From: a bacterium
GTDB taxonomy: Bacteria > Planctomycetota > UBA1135 > UBA2386
NCBI GenBank assembly: GCA_024743115.1
Contig: JANSXC010000002.1
Coordinates: forward strand, 350,207-414,206
Reading direction: 5' to 3'
Length of the DNA stretch: 64,000 bases
Position numbers and translations under genes: made by a program. The notes beneath the pieces were generated by a model. That model had not been told where the DNA came from. It did no database searches and saw only the letters and a program-made list of their open reading frames with translations. Shown piece by piece: positions 24,026 through 33,765 of the stretch (positions within the stretch are counted from its first letter, which is position 1; each line of letters starts with the position of its first letter).

Positions 24026-26704
24026 CTACCAGTCGCCGAACGTGTCCGGGTCGTCGGGCTTGTTCGACGTCGGCGGCGGCGGTGCGTCGCCACCCGTGCC
24101 CGGTGGGGGCGGTGGCTTGTAGTCTTCCTGTCCGTCCTCGCGAACGCGCGGGGCCCGCCGCTTGGGCCGGCCCTTGCCCTCGACGATCGTGCCGAAGGTC
24201 GGCACGCGCTTGGGATCGAGTTCGACGTCGAACGCCGAAAGATCCATCGCCGGCGGTTCGATCACCTCGACCTTGCCGCGGCGGTCGCGCGAGCGCGGCA
24301 CCACGTCCACATCGCGGCCACCGCCGCGCCGGCGGTCGCGGCGCTTCTTCTTGCCATCGCCGCCGTCACTCCCCTTGCGGGAGCGCGCCTTGCGGCCGGC
24401 CTTCTTCGTGGCATTCTTCTTGGTGCGCTGGGCCCTCTTGGGCTCATCGCCTTCGTCCCGACCGCGGTCCTCACCCCCGGAGTCGGAACCCTCGGAGTCG
24501 GAATCCCCGTCGTCGGCGCGATCGGCTTCGCGGTCGTCCGCGCGGGCCTTCTTGCCGCGACCACGCCGGCGCCGCCGCCGGCGCCGCGGCCGGTCTTCGT
24601 CGTCTTCGGCGTCCGCTGCGAGTTCCGAGTCCTCGTCGTCGCCGTCTTCGTGGCGCTCGTCGGCGTCGGCGTCCTGGCCCGCGTCGGCGTCGAGGTCCGA
24701 GGATTCCTCGTCGTCACCACTACGGCTGCGGCGACGCCGCCGGCGGCGTCGCCGGCGCGGCCGATCCTCGTCATCTTCCTCGTCAGCGGGCAGATCCCGA
24801 TCGTCGTCCGCCGCGGCGCGGTCCGCGAGCGATTCGGCTGCTCGATCGTCGCTGTCGCCACGTTCGTCGTAGCCGGTTTCGCCGTCATCTTCGGGCGCGC
24901 CGGGTTCGACTTCCTCCTGCGGCCGGCTCCGCGTCGCGCGCCGGCGGCGGGGCCGGGCGGTGCTCGCATCATCCGCCTCGGCGTCGAGGTCCTCGTCTGC
25001 TGCGGCCTCGTCGTCGTCGACCTTCCGGGTCTTCTTCGTAGCGGGCTTGAGCGTGGTCTTCGCGGCCTTCGGTTTGGCGGGCGCCGCGCCGAAGATCACG
25101 TCGGCGGCATCGTCCTCGCCGTCGGGACTCGCCTTGGCGGCGGCCTTCTTCTTGGTCTTGGCGCGTTTGCGTTTTGCGGGCTTCTTGGCCGAGCTGGCGT
25201 CGGGGGCTTCGCTCGTGGCCTCGGATTCCGCGACCTCGTCGTTGGACTCTTCGCCGGTTGGCTGGGTGCCAGGGGGCGCGTCGTCCGCTTCGGCAGGTTC
25301 GGGCATCGTGTCCTCGGGGTGGTGCGCCGCGTCGGTCGTGCTCGCCGCGGTTCGCTTCTTCGAACGCTTGCGCGTCGGCTTGTCCTCGCTCGCCTCGGCG
25401 CGGTCACCGCCGCGCGAGCGCCGCGAGCGCGATTTGCGGGCGGGGGCGGGCTCCTCTCCGTCCGTGCCCTCCGAGTCGAAACCGTGCTCGGCGGCGAGAT
25501 CGTGCCAGCGCTCGAGGGCTTCGGGATCGACGTCGCCGGCCGCTGCGCGCAGGCCGAACAGCTCGATGGCCTCGGCGAAGTAGGGGCCGCGCACGAAACC
25601 GCCGACGCGGAAGCGCTTCTTGCCGGCGGCAGCCTCGAAGCGGTGCTGCACGCCGCAGATGCGCTTGAGGCAGCCCGCGTCGCGGCGCGGCAGCTTGAGC
25701 GCCTGGCTCAGCGGGCCGAGTAGTTCTTCGGCGATCGACGACGGGCTGCGGTCGGGTTCGGCGGCTGCGCGCGCGAGTACGGGGCCGACGTGCAGCACGC
25801 CGAGCAACACGGCGTTGGACGGCACGTGGCCGTCCTGCACGCGCTGGTCGAGCGCATCGAGCAGGCCCCAGAACGCGTCGCGCTCGTCGCGGTCCGCGTT
25901 GCCGAGGAACTCGGCGACGACCGGGACCAGACTCTTGAGCGCGCCGATGTCGCGCAGCAGCTGGAAGCTCGCGAGTGCGTGGCCGCCGCGCAGCAGGCGC
26001 AGGATTTCTTCGAGCACGCGCGGCGGCGCGGCGCGCACCAGGTCGCCCGCGGTCTCCGCCATCGCGGCGAACGTCTCGGGGTCGACGGAGAAGCCGAGGC
26101 GGCCCGCGAACTTGGCCGCGCGCAGGATGCGTACCGGATCCTCGCGGAAGCGCACGACGGGATCGCCGATCGTTCGGATGACCCGGGCTTCGAGATCCTG
26201 CAGGCCGTTGCACCAGTCGAGGATGCGGTCCTCGGTCGGATCGAGGAACAGCGCGTTGACCGTGAAGTCGCGGCGCAGTGCGTCCTCTTCGGCAGTGCCG
26301 AACTCGTTGTCCCGCGTGATCAGCAGGTCGTCGTCGGAGCCGTCCGCCTCGGGCGTGCGGCGGAACGTGCTGACCTCGAGGATCTTCGTATTGCGGTCGA
26401 AGTGCAGGTGCGCGAGCTTGAACCGCCGGCCGATGATGCGGCAATTGCGCGGGAACGTGCGCTTGACCTGTTGCGGGCGCGCGGACGTCGCGATGTCGAA
26501 GTCCTTGGGCTCGCGGTCGAGCAGCAGGTCTCGCACGCAGCCGCCGACGAGGTAGGCCTCGAACCCGCGGTCGGTGAGGCGCTGTGTCGCGCGCACGGCG
26601 TCGCGGTCGAGACGGCCGAGATTCGCTCCCGTGGGGGAGAGGACGGTCGGGTCGATCTGGTCTTCTGTCTTCTTCGGCAAGCCGCTCGAACGGTCAGGTT
26701 TCAC
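24026..26704 (-). CDS. pcnB: Poly(A) polymerase / tRNA nucleotidyltransferase family protein with giant charged tail
   Basis: The first 410 or so residues are a class II nucleotidyltransferase: LVGGCVRDLL, the catalytic DFD in EPKDFDIATSA, NCRIIGRRFKLAH (as in E. coli PcnB), RRDFTVNAL, and the RNA-binding helices with DPVRILRAAKFAGRLGF. NCRIIGRRF favours poly(A) polymerase over CCA-adding enzyme, but activity cannot be settled by eye. The remaining 480 residues are low-complexity, alternating acidic blocks with Lys/Arg blocks. Two blocks read EDDEDRPRRRRRRRR (near 640 and 705). The tail closes with a proline-rich PPPPPGTGG and DDPDTFGDW. The family is normally 400-470 residues. Such tails resemble those of RNase E or DEAD-box proteins and suggest RNA or partner binding. 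The start is a GTG with no clear Shine-Dalgarno. Confidence 0.88.
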   Translation of the reverse strand: MKPDRSSGLPKKTEDQIDPTVLSPTGANLGRLDRDAVRATQRLTDRGFEAYLVGGCVRDLLLDREPKDFDIATSARPQQVKRTFPRNCRIIGRRFKLAHLHFDRNTKILEVSTFRRTPEADGSDDDLLITRDNEFGTAEEDALRRDFTVNALFLDPTEDRILDWCNGLQDLEARVIRTIGDPVVRFREDPVRILRAAKFAGRLGFSVDPETFAAMAETAGDLVRAAPPRVLEEILRLLRGGHALASFQLLRDIGALKSLVPVVAEFLGNADRDERDAFWGLLDALDQRVQDGHVPSNAVLLGVLHVGPVLARAAAEPDRSPSSIAEELLGPLSQALKLPRRDAGCLKRICGVQHRFEAAAGKKRFRVGGFVRGPYFAEAIELFGLRAAAGDVDPEALERWHDLAAEHGFDSEGTDGEEPAPARKSRSRRSRGGDRAEASEDKPTRKRSKKRTAASTTDAAHHPEDTMPEPAEADDAPPGTQPTGEESNDEVAESEATSEAPDASSAKKPAKRKRAKTKKKAAAKASPDGEDDAADVIFGAAPAKPKAAKTTLKPATKKTRKVDDDEAAADEDLDAEADDASTARPRRRRATRSRPQEEVEPGAPEDDGETGYDERGDSDDRAAESLADRAAADDDRDLPADEEDDEDRPRRRRRRRRRRSRSGDDEESSDLDADAGQDADADERHEDGDDEDSELAADAEDDEDRPRRRRRRRRGRGKKARADDREADRADDGDSDSEGSDSGGEDRGRDEGDEPKRAQRTKKNATKKAGRKARSRKGSDGGDGKKKRRDRRRGGGRDVDVVPRSRDRRGKVEVIEPPAMDLSAFDVELDPKRVPTFGTIVEGKGRPKRRAPRVREDGQEDYKPPPPPGTGGDAPPPPTSNKPDDPDTFGDW

Positions 26705-26759
26705 AACGGTTTACCCAACCCCTGCCGAGGGACCAACAGTTAGCCGGGCAGAATCCCAG

Positions 26760-27428
26760 TCAGATCTGCAGGCCGCCATCGACCGTGAGCACCTGGCCGG
26801 TCACGTAATCGGCTGCGGGGGACAGCAGATAGCGCACCAGCGGCGTGATGTCGTCGGGCGTTCCCAGGCGACCGGCGGGGACTTTCGGCAGCAGGCGTTG
26901 TTGCGATTCCTGGTGGCTGTCGGGGTGGCCGATCAGTCCGGGGGAGATCACATTGACCGTGACGCCGTGCGGGGCGACCTCGCCCGCGAGCGACTGCGCG
27001 AGCTGGATCACGGCGGCCTTGGCCGCGAAGTAGACCGGGGCCCGCAGCATCGCGCGGTGGCGGTTGGCACCCGCCGCGGCGAACAGGATCACGCGGCCGC
27101 GACCGGCCGCGACCATCGCGGGCACGACCGTCTGAAGGCAGTGCAGCACCGTGTCCACGTTGCTCGCGAACTGCTTGCGATACTCGGCAACCGGGGTCTC
27201 GAGCAGCGGGGCTTCGTAGAAGTCGCCGACGCAGTGGATCAGCGCGGCCGGGGCACCGTGCTCGTTCTGGAATGCCGCGAACGCGGATTTCACCGCGTCC
27301 GGATCGGTCGCATCGACGCCGGTCGAGCGCGTCCAGACCACGGCCAGCTCGCCGAGGTCTGTGGCGACGGCCCGGCCGATGCCCTGGCCTCCGCCGACGA
27401 CGAGGATGCGTTCGGTCACGTGGGGCAC
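26760..27428 (-). CDS. Short-chain dehydrogenase/reductase family protein, atypical active site
   Basis: A 222-residue Rossmann protein. The nucleotide-binding loop is [13 protein letters not shown]. The Y-x3-K pair is present (Y133, K137 in YFAAKAAV), then VNVISPGLI and GTPDDI, and a C-terminus [14 protein letters not shown] typical of classical SDRs. The NNAG motif is replaced by HCVGDF. The residue 13 before the tyrosine, normally the catalytic serine, is G120 (FAAAGANR). So this may be a reductase with altered chemistry or a protein with little activity. The substrate is unknown. It starts with a GTG four bases after the ABC permease stop and probably shares that transcript; a second GTG three codons later is also possible. 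Confidence 0.82.
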   Translation of the reverse strand: MPHVTERILVVGGGQGIGRAVATDLGELAVVWTRSTGVDATDPDAVKSAFAAFQNEHGAPAALIHCVGDFYEAPLLETPVAEYRKQFASNVDTVLHCLQTVVPAMVAAGRGRVILFAAAGANRHRAMLRAPVYFAAKAAVIQLAQSLAGEVAPHGVTVNVISPGLIGHPDSHQESQQRLLPKVPAGRLGTPDDITPLVRYLLSPAADYVTGQVLTVDGGLQI

Positions 27429-27432
27429 GACC

Positions 27433-28881
27433 CTACTTGGCGCGGAGCCAGCCGAGAATCTGCATCAGCTTCGGCGGGTTGCCAGTCATCAACACCCCGA
27501 TGCGGAAGATCTTGCCCGCGGCTTTGAATGCGATCCAGACGCTCACGACCAGCAGGATCCCGGTGATCACGTATTCGTAGACCTCGGGCGGACCACCGGC
27601 TCGGTTCATCATGGTGAACGGCGTGAACAGCGGGATGTAGCTCATCACCTTGGCTACGAGGCCATTGGGTTCCTGCACGATGAAGATCATCGAGATCAGC
27701 GGGATGATCAGCAGAATCACGACCGGCTGCATCAGGTTCTGCGCCTCCTTGAGGCTGTTGCAGACCGAGCCGATCGCGACGAGCATCGCGGCGTAGAGCA
27801 GGTAGCCGAACAGAAAGTAGGCCGCGAATGAGATCAGGTAGAGCGGGTCACCGATGATCTCCATGAGCGGCAGGTCGAGGCTCGGGATCAGCATCGGCGC
27901 GACCCAGACCCCGAGCAGCGCGAATCCGATCCACGATCCGACCATCGTCATGCCGGTCGCGGCGATGCCCCAGATCTTGCCGGACATCAATTCGCCTGGA
28001 CTGCAGGAGCTCAGCAGCACCTCGATGATGCGGTTGCTCTTTTCCTCGACGGTGTTGGTCAGCAGCATCTGGGCGGCCGTGAAGACCGCAATCCATAGCA
28101 GGTAGACGAAAGCGACCGGGGCGTACTTATTCGCGGTGTCACCGATCGTGACCTCCTCGGTCTTGCCGGTGCCCGTGCCGTCGTCTTTCCTCTTCTTGAA
28201 CCGGATCGGTTGCTTGATCCGCTCGGCGACGTCGCGGGCGATCTTGGCGTCGCGGATTCGCATGCTTTGGATGACTCGTGTGGCGGCGCTGTCGTACCAC
28301 TTGCGCAGCTTGTCGTCGGTGTAATTGCTCGATACGTACGCGAACCCGTCGGCGTTCACGATCGGGTTCGCTCCGATCGTGAAGTAGGCGAACAACTTGT
28401 CGTCTTCGACGAGCTTCGTAAGTTCGCGAGCTTGCTCCTCGGGCTCCAGGTGATCGAGCTCGAGTTCCGAGAGCCGAATGAGGTTGAATCGCCGTGCGTC
28501 CTGGAACCCCCCGGGATCGTCCTCGAGCATCTGCTCCATCTCGGAGGCAGGTAGGTCGAGCCAGGCTCGGTGCAGTTTCTCGGCGGTTTCCTCGGGGATC
28601 TCGTCGTCGTCGCTCAGGGATTCGGCGATTGCGCCGGTGAGCTTGCCCATGGCCTTGAGATCGCCGAGCCTCGCCTGCTGCTCGATTCGGCGGGCAAGGC
28701 CAATGTCCGAGTAGTCGACGACGGCGTAGGTCTTCGTCTCTCGGAACTGTTCGAGCACCCAGCCGGCGCCGATCGAGATGACGAGGATGACCGGTACGGC
28801 CAGGATGCCGATCCAGAACGTTTTGGTGCGCACGTTCTCGACGAACTCACGTTGCGCGACGAGGAGCTTCTTGCTTGCCAT
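27433..28881 (-). CDS. ABC-2 type transporter permease (NatB-like)
   Basis: A 482-residue membrane protein with one N-terminal helix ([20 protein letters not shown]), a long soluble loop of about 200 residues outside the membrane, and five or six helices in the C-terminal half ([50 protein letters not shown]). [15 protein letters not shown] is a typical ABC-2 export permease motif, also seen in NatB sodium exporters. It pairs with the ATPase upstream: the ATPase stop and this ATG share one base (TGATG). The cargo cannot be read from sequence; NatAB-type sodium or drug export and export of other small molecules are all possible. Confidence 0.9.
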   Translation of the reverse strand: MASKKLLVAQREFVENVRTKTFWIGILAVPVILVISIGAGWVLEQFRETKTYAVVDYSDIGLARRIEQQARLGDLKAMGKLTGAIAESLSDDDEIPEETAEKLHRAWLDLPASEMEQMLEDDPGGFQDARRFNLIRLSELELDHLEPEEQARELTKLVEDDKLFAYFTIGANPIVNADGFAYVSSNYTDDKLRKWYDSAATRVIQSMRIRDAKIARDVAERIKQPIRFKKRKDDGTGTGKTEEVTIGDTANKYAPVAFVYLLWIAVFTAAQMLLTNTVEEKSNRIIEVLLSSCSPGELMSGKIWGIAATGMTMVGSWIGFALLGVWVAPMLIPSLDLPLMEIIGDPLYLISFAAYFLFGYLLYAAMLVAIGSVCNSLKEAQNLMQPVVILLIIPLISMIFIVQEPNGLVAKVMSYIPLFTPFTMMNRAGGPPEVYEYVITGILLVVSVWIAFKAAGKIFRIGVLMTGNPPKLMQILGWLRAK

Positions 28882-29807
28882 CAGTTGGCCTCCACCGTGG
28901 CGTGGGCCGCGTTGTGCGTCTCGACCGTGTTGACGAATACCTCGTGCAACGAGGGCTCGCCGTAGTCGAAGCTGCGAAGCTCGACGTGATCCATGAGCCA
29001 GCGCAGCGCGGCCTGCGGACTCGTGCCGTCCTTGAGGAAGATCTCGGCGCTGCGGCCCTGATTGTTGATCCGCGACAGGCCGGGAAGTTGCTTCAGTGCT
29101 TCGCCATCGCCGTCGAACGCGATGCGAATGCCGAAATCGTGCCCCGCCTTGATCTCGGAGATCGTGCCGTCGAACGCGAGCTTGCCCTTGTGGATCATCA
29201 TCGCCGCGTCGCAGAGCTGCTCGGCCTGTTCCATCACGTGCGTGCTGAAGATCACGGTGCGACCCTCGCGCTTCATCTGCAGGATCGTATCCCGCATGAC
29301 GTCGCGGTTGACCGGATCGAGGCCGCTGAACGGTTCATCAAGGATCACGAGATCGGGTTCGTGGATGATCGTGCCGAGGATCTGGACCTTCTGGCCCATG
29401 CCCTTGCTCATCGCCTCGCACTTCTTGTCGAGCCAGTCACCGAGGCCGTACTGGGTGAGCAGCGTCTTGGCCTTCTCGTTGGCGGTGCTCGTGTCCATGC
29501 CCTTGAGCTTGCCGAAGTACGCGACGATCTCCGCCGTCTTCATCTTCTTGTAGAGGCCCTTCTCCTCCGGCAGATAGCCGAGGCGGTCCTTCACCTCGAC
29601 GGCGTTGTTGTGACCCAGCACCGAGATCGTGCCCGAGTCCTGATGAAAGATGCTCATCACCATGCGGATGGTCGTCGTCTTGCCTGCACCGTTCTGGCCT
29701 AGGAAGCCGTAGATGCAGCCCGTCGGGACCCGTAGCGAGAGGTCGTCGACGGCCGTGAACGTGCCGAACCGCTTGGTGACGCCTTGGAGTACGAGGGCGT
29801 CTGTCAT
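28881..29807 (-). CDS. ABC transporter ATP-binding protein (NatA-like)
   Basis: A 308-residue ATPase: Walker A GQNGAGKTTT, Q-loop region LPEEKGLYKKM, signature MSKGMGQKVQ (the SKGMxQK variant common in NatA-type exporters), Walker B LVILDEPFSGLDPVN and the switch histidine in STHVMEQAE. A C-terminal domain of about 80 residues follows, as in DUF4162-bearing export ATPases. I used the ATG at 29807 that opens MTDALVLQGVTKRFG; an in-frame extension 19 codons longer lacks family similarity. It works as a dimer beneath the permease encoded directly downstream. Confidence 0.94.
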   Translation of the reverse strand: MTDALVLQGVTKRFGTFTAVDDLSLRVPTGCIYGFLGQNGAGKTTTIRMVMSIFHQDSGTISVLGHNNAVEVKDRLGYLPEEKGLYKKMKTAEIVAYFGKLKGMDTSTANEKAKTLLTQYGLGDWLDKKCEAMSKGMGQKVQILGTIIHEPDLVILDEPFSGLDPVNRDVMRDTILQMKREGRTVIFSTHVMEQAEQLCDAAMMIHKGKLAFDGTISEIKAGHDFGIRIAFDGDGEALKQLPGLSRINNQGRSAEIFLKDGTSPQAALRWLMDHVELRSFDYGEPSLHEVFVNTVETHNAAHATVEAN

Positions 29808-29909
29808 GATCGTGTGGCGGCCGACAAGTGGCCGCGCGGCCGGGAAGATTGTCGCGGCGAGCACGCCAGGACAAGAAGCGTGTCCGCCGAAGCGCTCGTG
29901 ATCGCCGGA

Positions 29910-30206
29910 TCAGTCGAGCAGCGGCCCGAGCCGCTCGCGTTCGAACGCGTGCAGTCGTGGCGAGTCGGGCTGCTGCAGGCGCGTTGCCAGCTTCTCGGCC
30001 ACGGCACGCGCCTGCGCGATGCCGAACCCGGTCTCGTCCGCTGCCGGGCCAAGGTCCCGGCGGACGTCGACCAGATAGTCCGGACCGGCGGCGTCGCGCT
30101 GCACCTGCAGATGCGCACCGACGCCGCTGACGTTCCGCAGGACGACCGGTCGAGCGAGGATCTTGCTCAGATCCGGACGCAGATCGCTATCCAGTCCCTC
30201 TCTCAC
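29910..30206 (-). CDS. Possible small protein in frame after the FAD oxidase gene
   Basis: A 98-codon frame from a GTG, with codon usage like its neighbours (mostly G/C at third positions), ending FERERLGPLLD. It is hydrophilic, with no signal or membrane segment and no family I recognise. The same frame is open and coding-like all the way back to the TGA of the FAD oxidase gene at 30288, without another start codon. So it could be an independent gene with an unusual start, a remnant, or a stop-codon readthrough extension. The 98-residue version is the conservative call. Confidence 0.4.
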   Translation of the reverse strand: MREGLDSDLRPDLSKILARPVVLRNVSGVGAHLQVQRDAAGPDYLVDVRRDLGPAADETGFGIAQARAVAEKLATRLQQPDSPRLHAFERERLGPLLD

Positions 30207-30287
30207 GTGTTGCGAGATCGAACGGTTGCCGCCCGCGCTGAAGCGGGTCGTCTCAGTTCGAGTCCGCGATCGCGATCTTCGCGCGGT

Positions 30288-31532
30288 TCACGATCCCAGC
30301 GCCGCGTCGGCGAATCGCCGCGGTTGGAACAGCGGCATCGCGGGGTGCGGCGACTGGCCATCGACCACGAGTTCCGCGAGACAGCGTCCCGCGAGGAACG
30401 CGAATGACAGCCCGTAGCCGTTGAATGCCAGCAGCGCGAACTGGCCCGCGGACCCGGGCAGCGGCCCGACGAGGGGCAAGCCGTCGGGCGTGCCGGCCAT
30501 GATACCGGTCCAGGCGTGCGGGAAGTCGTGGCCGTCGAGTGCGGGGAAATGCTTGCGCACGTAGTCGCGGAGGTTCTGCGTGATCGTCGGATTGACCACC
30601 GAGTCGTCGAGCGTGCCCTGCTCTTCGCCGGGGACCGACCAGCGCATGCCGCCGACGACGAATCGACCGCGATGCATGCGGAAGTACTCGTAGCAGAAGT
30701 TGCTCGACATCGCGTAAGGCGGGAAGCGCGACGCGAGTTCGATCGGCAGAGGATCCGTCGCGATCACCTGGCCGCGGAACGGGAACACCGTGCGGGCCAG
30801 CAGGCCGGAAGGGTCGAGTTCGCGGCCGAGCGTCGACGTGCAGTGCACCACGACAGCAGCGCGCAGCGTGCGGCCATCCGCGAGTTCGATGGTGAAGTCA
30901 CCAGCCTCGCCCGTGACCCTCGCGACGGCCGCGTCTTCGTGCAGCGACGCGCCGCTACTGCTCGCGATCCGAGCCAGTCCGCGCACCAGGCGCGCGGGCT
31001 GCAGCACGGCTTCTTCGGGTAGATGCAGCGCGCCATGGAACTCGTGACCCAATGGCAGCCATTGGTCGAGTGCGCTGGCGGGCACCAGTTCGTGCGGTCG
31101 TTGTTCGCGCGCGAGCACGGCTGCGGCCTCTTCGAGCTCCGTCCACTCGTGCGGCGTCTCGGCCAGCCGCAAGCCGCCCATCTGGGCGAAGTCGCAGTCG
31201 ATGTCGCCGGCCGCAAGGCAGCTCCGCAGCGCGGTGTGGTTGTCGCGCAGGAAATCCCAGAGCAAGGGCGCTCGTTCGCTGCCGAACTGGCCATGGATCC
31301 GGTGGTAGTGCTCGCCGAGGCCGAGCAGGAGCTGGCCGTCGTTGCGACCGCTGGCGCGCGAGGCGATGGCCCCGGCTTCGAGCAGCGCGACGTGCACGTT
31401 CCTCTCGGCGAGATGCAGTGCGGTCGCGACCCCGGCCACGCCGCCACCGATCACGGCGACGTCGACCCGGTCGGGCCAGGTCGACGGCGGTGTCACGGCC
31501 GGGGCCTCCCGGAGCCATAGCGAGTCGCTCAT
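30288..31532 (-). CDS. FAD-dependent amine/amino-acid oxidase, DAO family
   Basis: A 414-residue flavoprotein with the N-terminal FAD dinucleotide motif VAVIGGGVAGVATALHLAE, followed by EAGAIASRASGRNDGQLLLG. The latter resembles the ASGRNGGQ segment of gamma-glutamylputrescine oxidases (PuuB) and related D-amino-acid/glycine oxidase family members. GGMRW and TGIMAGTPDGLPLVGPLP near the C-terminus are the second FAD-contact region, and the end (FQPRRFADAALGS) is normal for the family. The substrate is probably a secondary or primary amine, not determinable here. The ATG at 31532 is chosen because family similarity starts there; ATG 31562 gives ten more residues. It stands alone, 481 bases upstream of the ABC ATPase start. 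Confidence 0.87.
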   Translation of the reverse strand: MSDSLWLREAPAVTPPSTWPDRVDVAVIGGGVAGVATALHLAERNVHVALLEAGAIASRASGRNDGQLLLGLGEHYHRIHGQFGSERAPLLWDFLRDNHTALRSCLAAGDIDCDFAQMGGLRLAETPHEWTELEEAAAVLAREQRPHELVPASALDQWLPLGHEFHGALHLPEEAVLQPARLVRGLARIASSSGASLHEDAAVARVTGEAGDFTIELADGRTLRAAVVVHCTSTLGRELDPSGLLARTVFPFRGQVIATDPLPIELASRFPPYAMSSNFCYEYFRMHRGRFVVGGMRWSVPGEEQGTLDDSVVNPTITQNLRDYVRKHFPALDGHDFPHAWTGIMAGTPDGLPLVGPLPGSAGQFALLAFNGYGLSFAFLAGRCLAELVVDGQSPHPAMPLFQPRRFADAALGS

Positions 31533-31692
31533 GCCCGCATCGTGCCCGAGTCGCGACGGCATCGAAAGACCGACGCCGCGTCGATCCGCCGTGGGGGTGC
31601 GGGCATAGGGGCACCAGGCTCTGGCCCGTGACGCTTGGCGCGTTCGGGGCAGAGTGATCGAGCCAGCGCGGCCGGGCGATGTGTCGCCCGCC

Positions 31693-31791
31693 CTACTGGA
31701 TCAGGAACAGCAGCAGTAGCAGACCGATGGCGGCCAGGGTCAATGCGACTGACGTGCGGTTCAGCGTGGTGGTGGTGGTGGCTGCACGCAT
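31693..31791 (-). CDS. Possible 32-residue single-pass membrane peptide
   Basis: The frame reads MRAATTTTTLNRTS and then a hydrophobic run VALTLAAIGLLLLLFLIQ that ends at the stop codon. This is a clean N-in or N-out single helix with a basic/threonine-rich head. A clear Shine-Dalgarno is absent. It lies alone in the long intergenic region, upstream of the FAD oxidase gene on the same strand. Its compact design supports a real small gene, but a frame this short could be chance. Confidence 0.38.
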   Translation of the reverse strand: MRAATTTTTLNRTSVALTLAAIGLLLLLFLIQ

Positions 31792-31997
31792 GGGTCAGGT
31801 TCGCCTGGTAGTCAGGAACCGGGGGTGGAAAACCGGGGTCAGGGAAGAAGGTGGGCTTCGGGGGCGGGGGCTGTCGGTCTCGGGTGTGGTTCAGAAGCTG
31901 GGAACGACATCTTTGTAGTCCACAGGACCGAATTGGTTGCAAGAAAGGGCGCCGGGAGTGCGCGTTCGCAACGCGAAATCCGCCCAGTTCTGTCCGG

Positions 31998-32082
31998 TTC
32001 GAGGGTTCGGGGCGGCTGGATTCGGTGGGATCGTGGTCTTGCGATCGCCGAAATCTGCCGATTCGAGGGTTCGGCGCGGCTG
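31998..32082. repeat. Imperfect direct repeat upstream of metK
   Basis: TTCGAGGGTTCGGGGCGGCTG at 31998-32018 recurs with one mismatch at 32062-32082, a 64-base period. Weaker similarity (CGAAATC-x-GCC before it, GGTGGATC or GGTGGGATC after it) extends each copy to roughly 50-60 bases. It could be a duplicated regulatory element, a small intergenic repeat family or a structured leader. Confidence 0.6.
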
Positions 32083-32219
32083 TAGCGGGGTGGATCTCGC
32101 GACCGTCGGGCAGGGCTCGTGACGGTGTTCGGCGGTCCGGTTTGGCTGTCGCATTCGGCGTCCCGATCCGTAGAGTTCTCGCCCCGAAGGTGGGCCGATG
32201 ACGGCTCACCGTGAGGAGA

Positions 32220-32236
32220 GCGAGCCATTCGCTCGC
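32220..32236 (+). promoter_or_regulatory. Hairpin in the metK leader
   Basis: GCGAGC (32220-32225) pairs with GCTCGC (32231-32236) over a five-base loop, 27 bases before the metK ATG. A shifted pairing (GAGCGA with TCGCTC) is equally good. It follows GAGGAG, which would otherwise look like a ribosome site but is too far from the start. A regulatory role is a guess. Confidence 0.35.
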
Positions 32237-32263
32237 GCGTAAAAGATAGTCGAACAACATCTC

Positions 32264-33409
<1,146 letters not shown>

Positions 33410-33424
<15 letters not shown>

Positions 33425-33484
33425 GGCCAGCTGAGCTACGGCCAGCTGAGCTACGGCCAGCTGGGCTAGGCCCAGCTGGGCTGG
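33410..33484 (+). repeat. Five copies of a 15-bp tandem repeat across the metK stop codon
   Basis: The unit GGCCAGCTGAGCTAG, with variants ending CTAC, CTAG or CTGG and AGCTGA or AGCTGG, is repeated five times without gaps at 33410, 33425, 33440, 33455 and 33470. The first copy encodes the last four residues and the stop of MetK. Copies 2 and 3 have TAC where copy 1 has TAG. Each unit contains the palindrome CAGCTG, so the array can also fold. Confidence 0.9.
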
Positions 33485-33497
33485 GGCCGCTGGCCTG

Positions 33498-33519
33498 GCG
33501 GCGGTTTTCGACCCGCCGC
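33498..33519 (+). terminator. Probable metK terminator hairpin
   Basis: GCGGCGG (33498-33504) pairs perfectly with CCGCCGC (33513-33519) around the loop TTTTCGAC, 74 bases after the metK stop. No U-tract follows. Confidence 0.45.
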
Positions 33520-33580
33520 GGCGTGCGCGCTGCCCCGGCGACGGATGGTCTGCCCGGGGCCGTATCCGGCGCAGGGGATC

Positions 33581-33621
33581 GGCTCAGCGAGAATCCGCGC
33601 CACGGTTGGTTTCGCTGAGCC
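33581..33621. other. Perfect 10-bp inverted repeat with 21-base loop
   Basis: GGCTCAGCGA at 33581-33590 pairs with TCGCTGAGCC at 33612-33621. With the tandem repeat and the preceding hairpin it makes the 341-base metK to HEAT-gene gap rich in possible structure. There is no gene-like frame in the rest of this gap. It may be a second terminator or part of a small structured RNA. Confidence 0.5.
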
Positions 33622-33765
33622 CTGGCGCGACTATTGCTGTTGGGCCAGTCCCCGGCATGACCGATGTGTCCCTTGGCGCGGCCGTCCTCGACCCGATGGG
33701 AGGGTTCGGGGGCTGCAGCCAGGACCTTACGTCGGGGCCGATCGGCGGTCTGAATAGGTGGCGCG

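Larger units (their letters stand above)
31533..32263. other. Long intergenic stretch before metK
   Basis: About 730 bases with no standard-size gene that has neighbour-like codon usage. Open frames crossing it on both strands are proline/arginine-rich and look like chance frames. It holds a possible 32-codon membrane peptide gene, an imperfect direct repeat and a hairpin just before metK, listed separately. No tRNA, SRP RNA, RNase P RNA, tmRNA or SAM-I riboswitch core could be found by eye. Confidence 0.6.

Noticed and set aside
24560..24800. Assembly or sequencing artefact in the repetitive charged tail
   Set aside because: The frame stays open and ends in a non-repetitive sequence with a normal stop, which random indels would be expected to destroy.
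29784..30407. Plus-strand frame of about 207 codons between the ABC ATPase and FAD oxidase genes
   Set aside because: Its composition is arginine/valine-rich and it overlaps the ATPase start; the minus-strand frame in the same region has better codon bias.
32100..32263. SAM riboswitch upstream of metK
   Set aside because: No SAM-I core or other SAM/SAH aptamer motif could be recognised by eye; only simple hairpins. A covariance search would decide.
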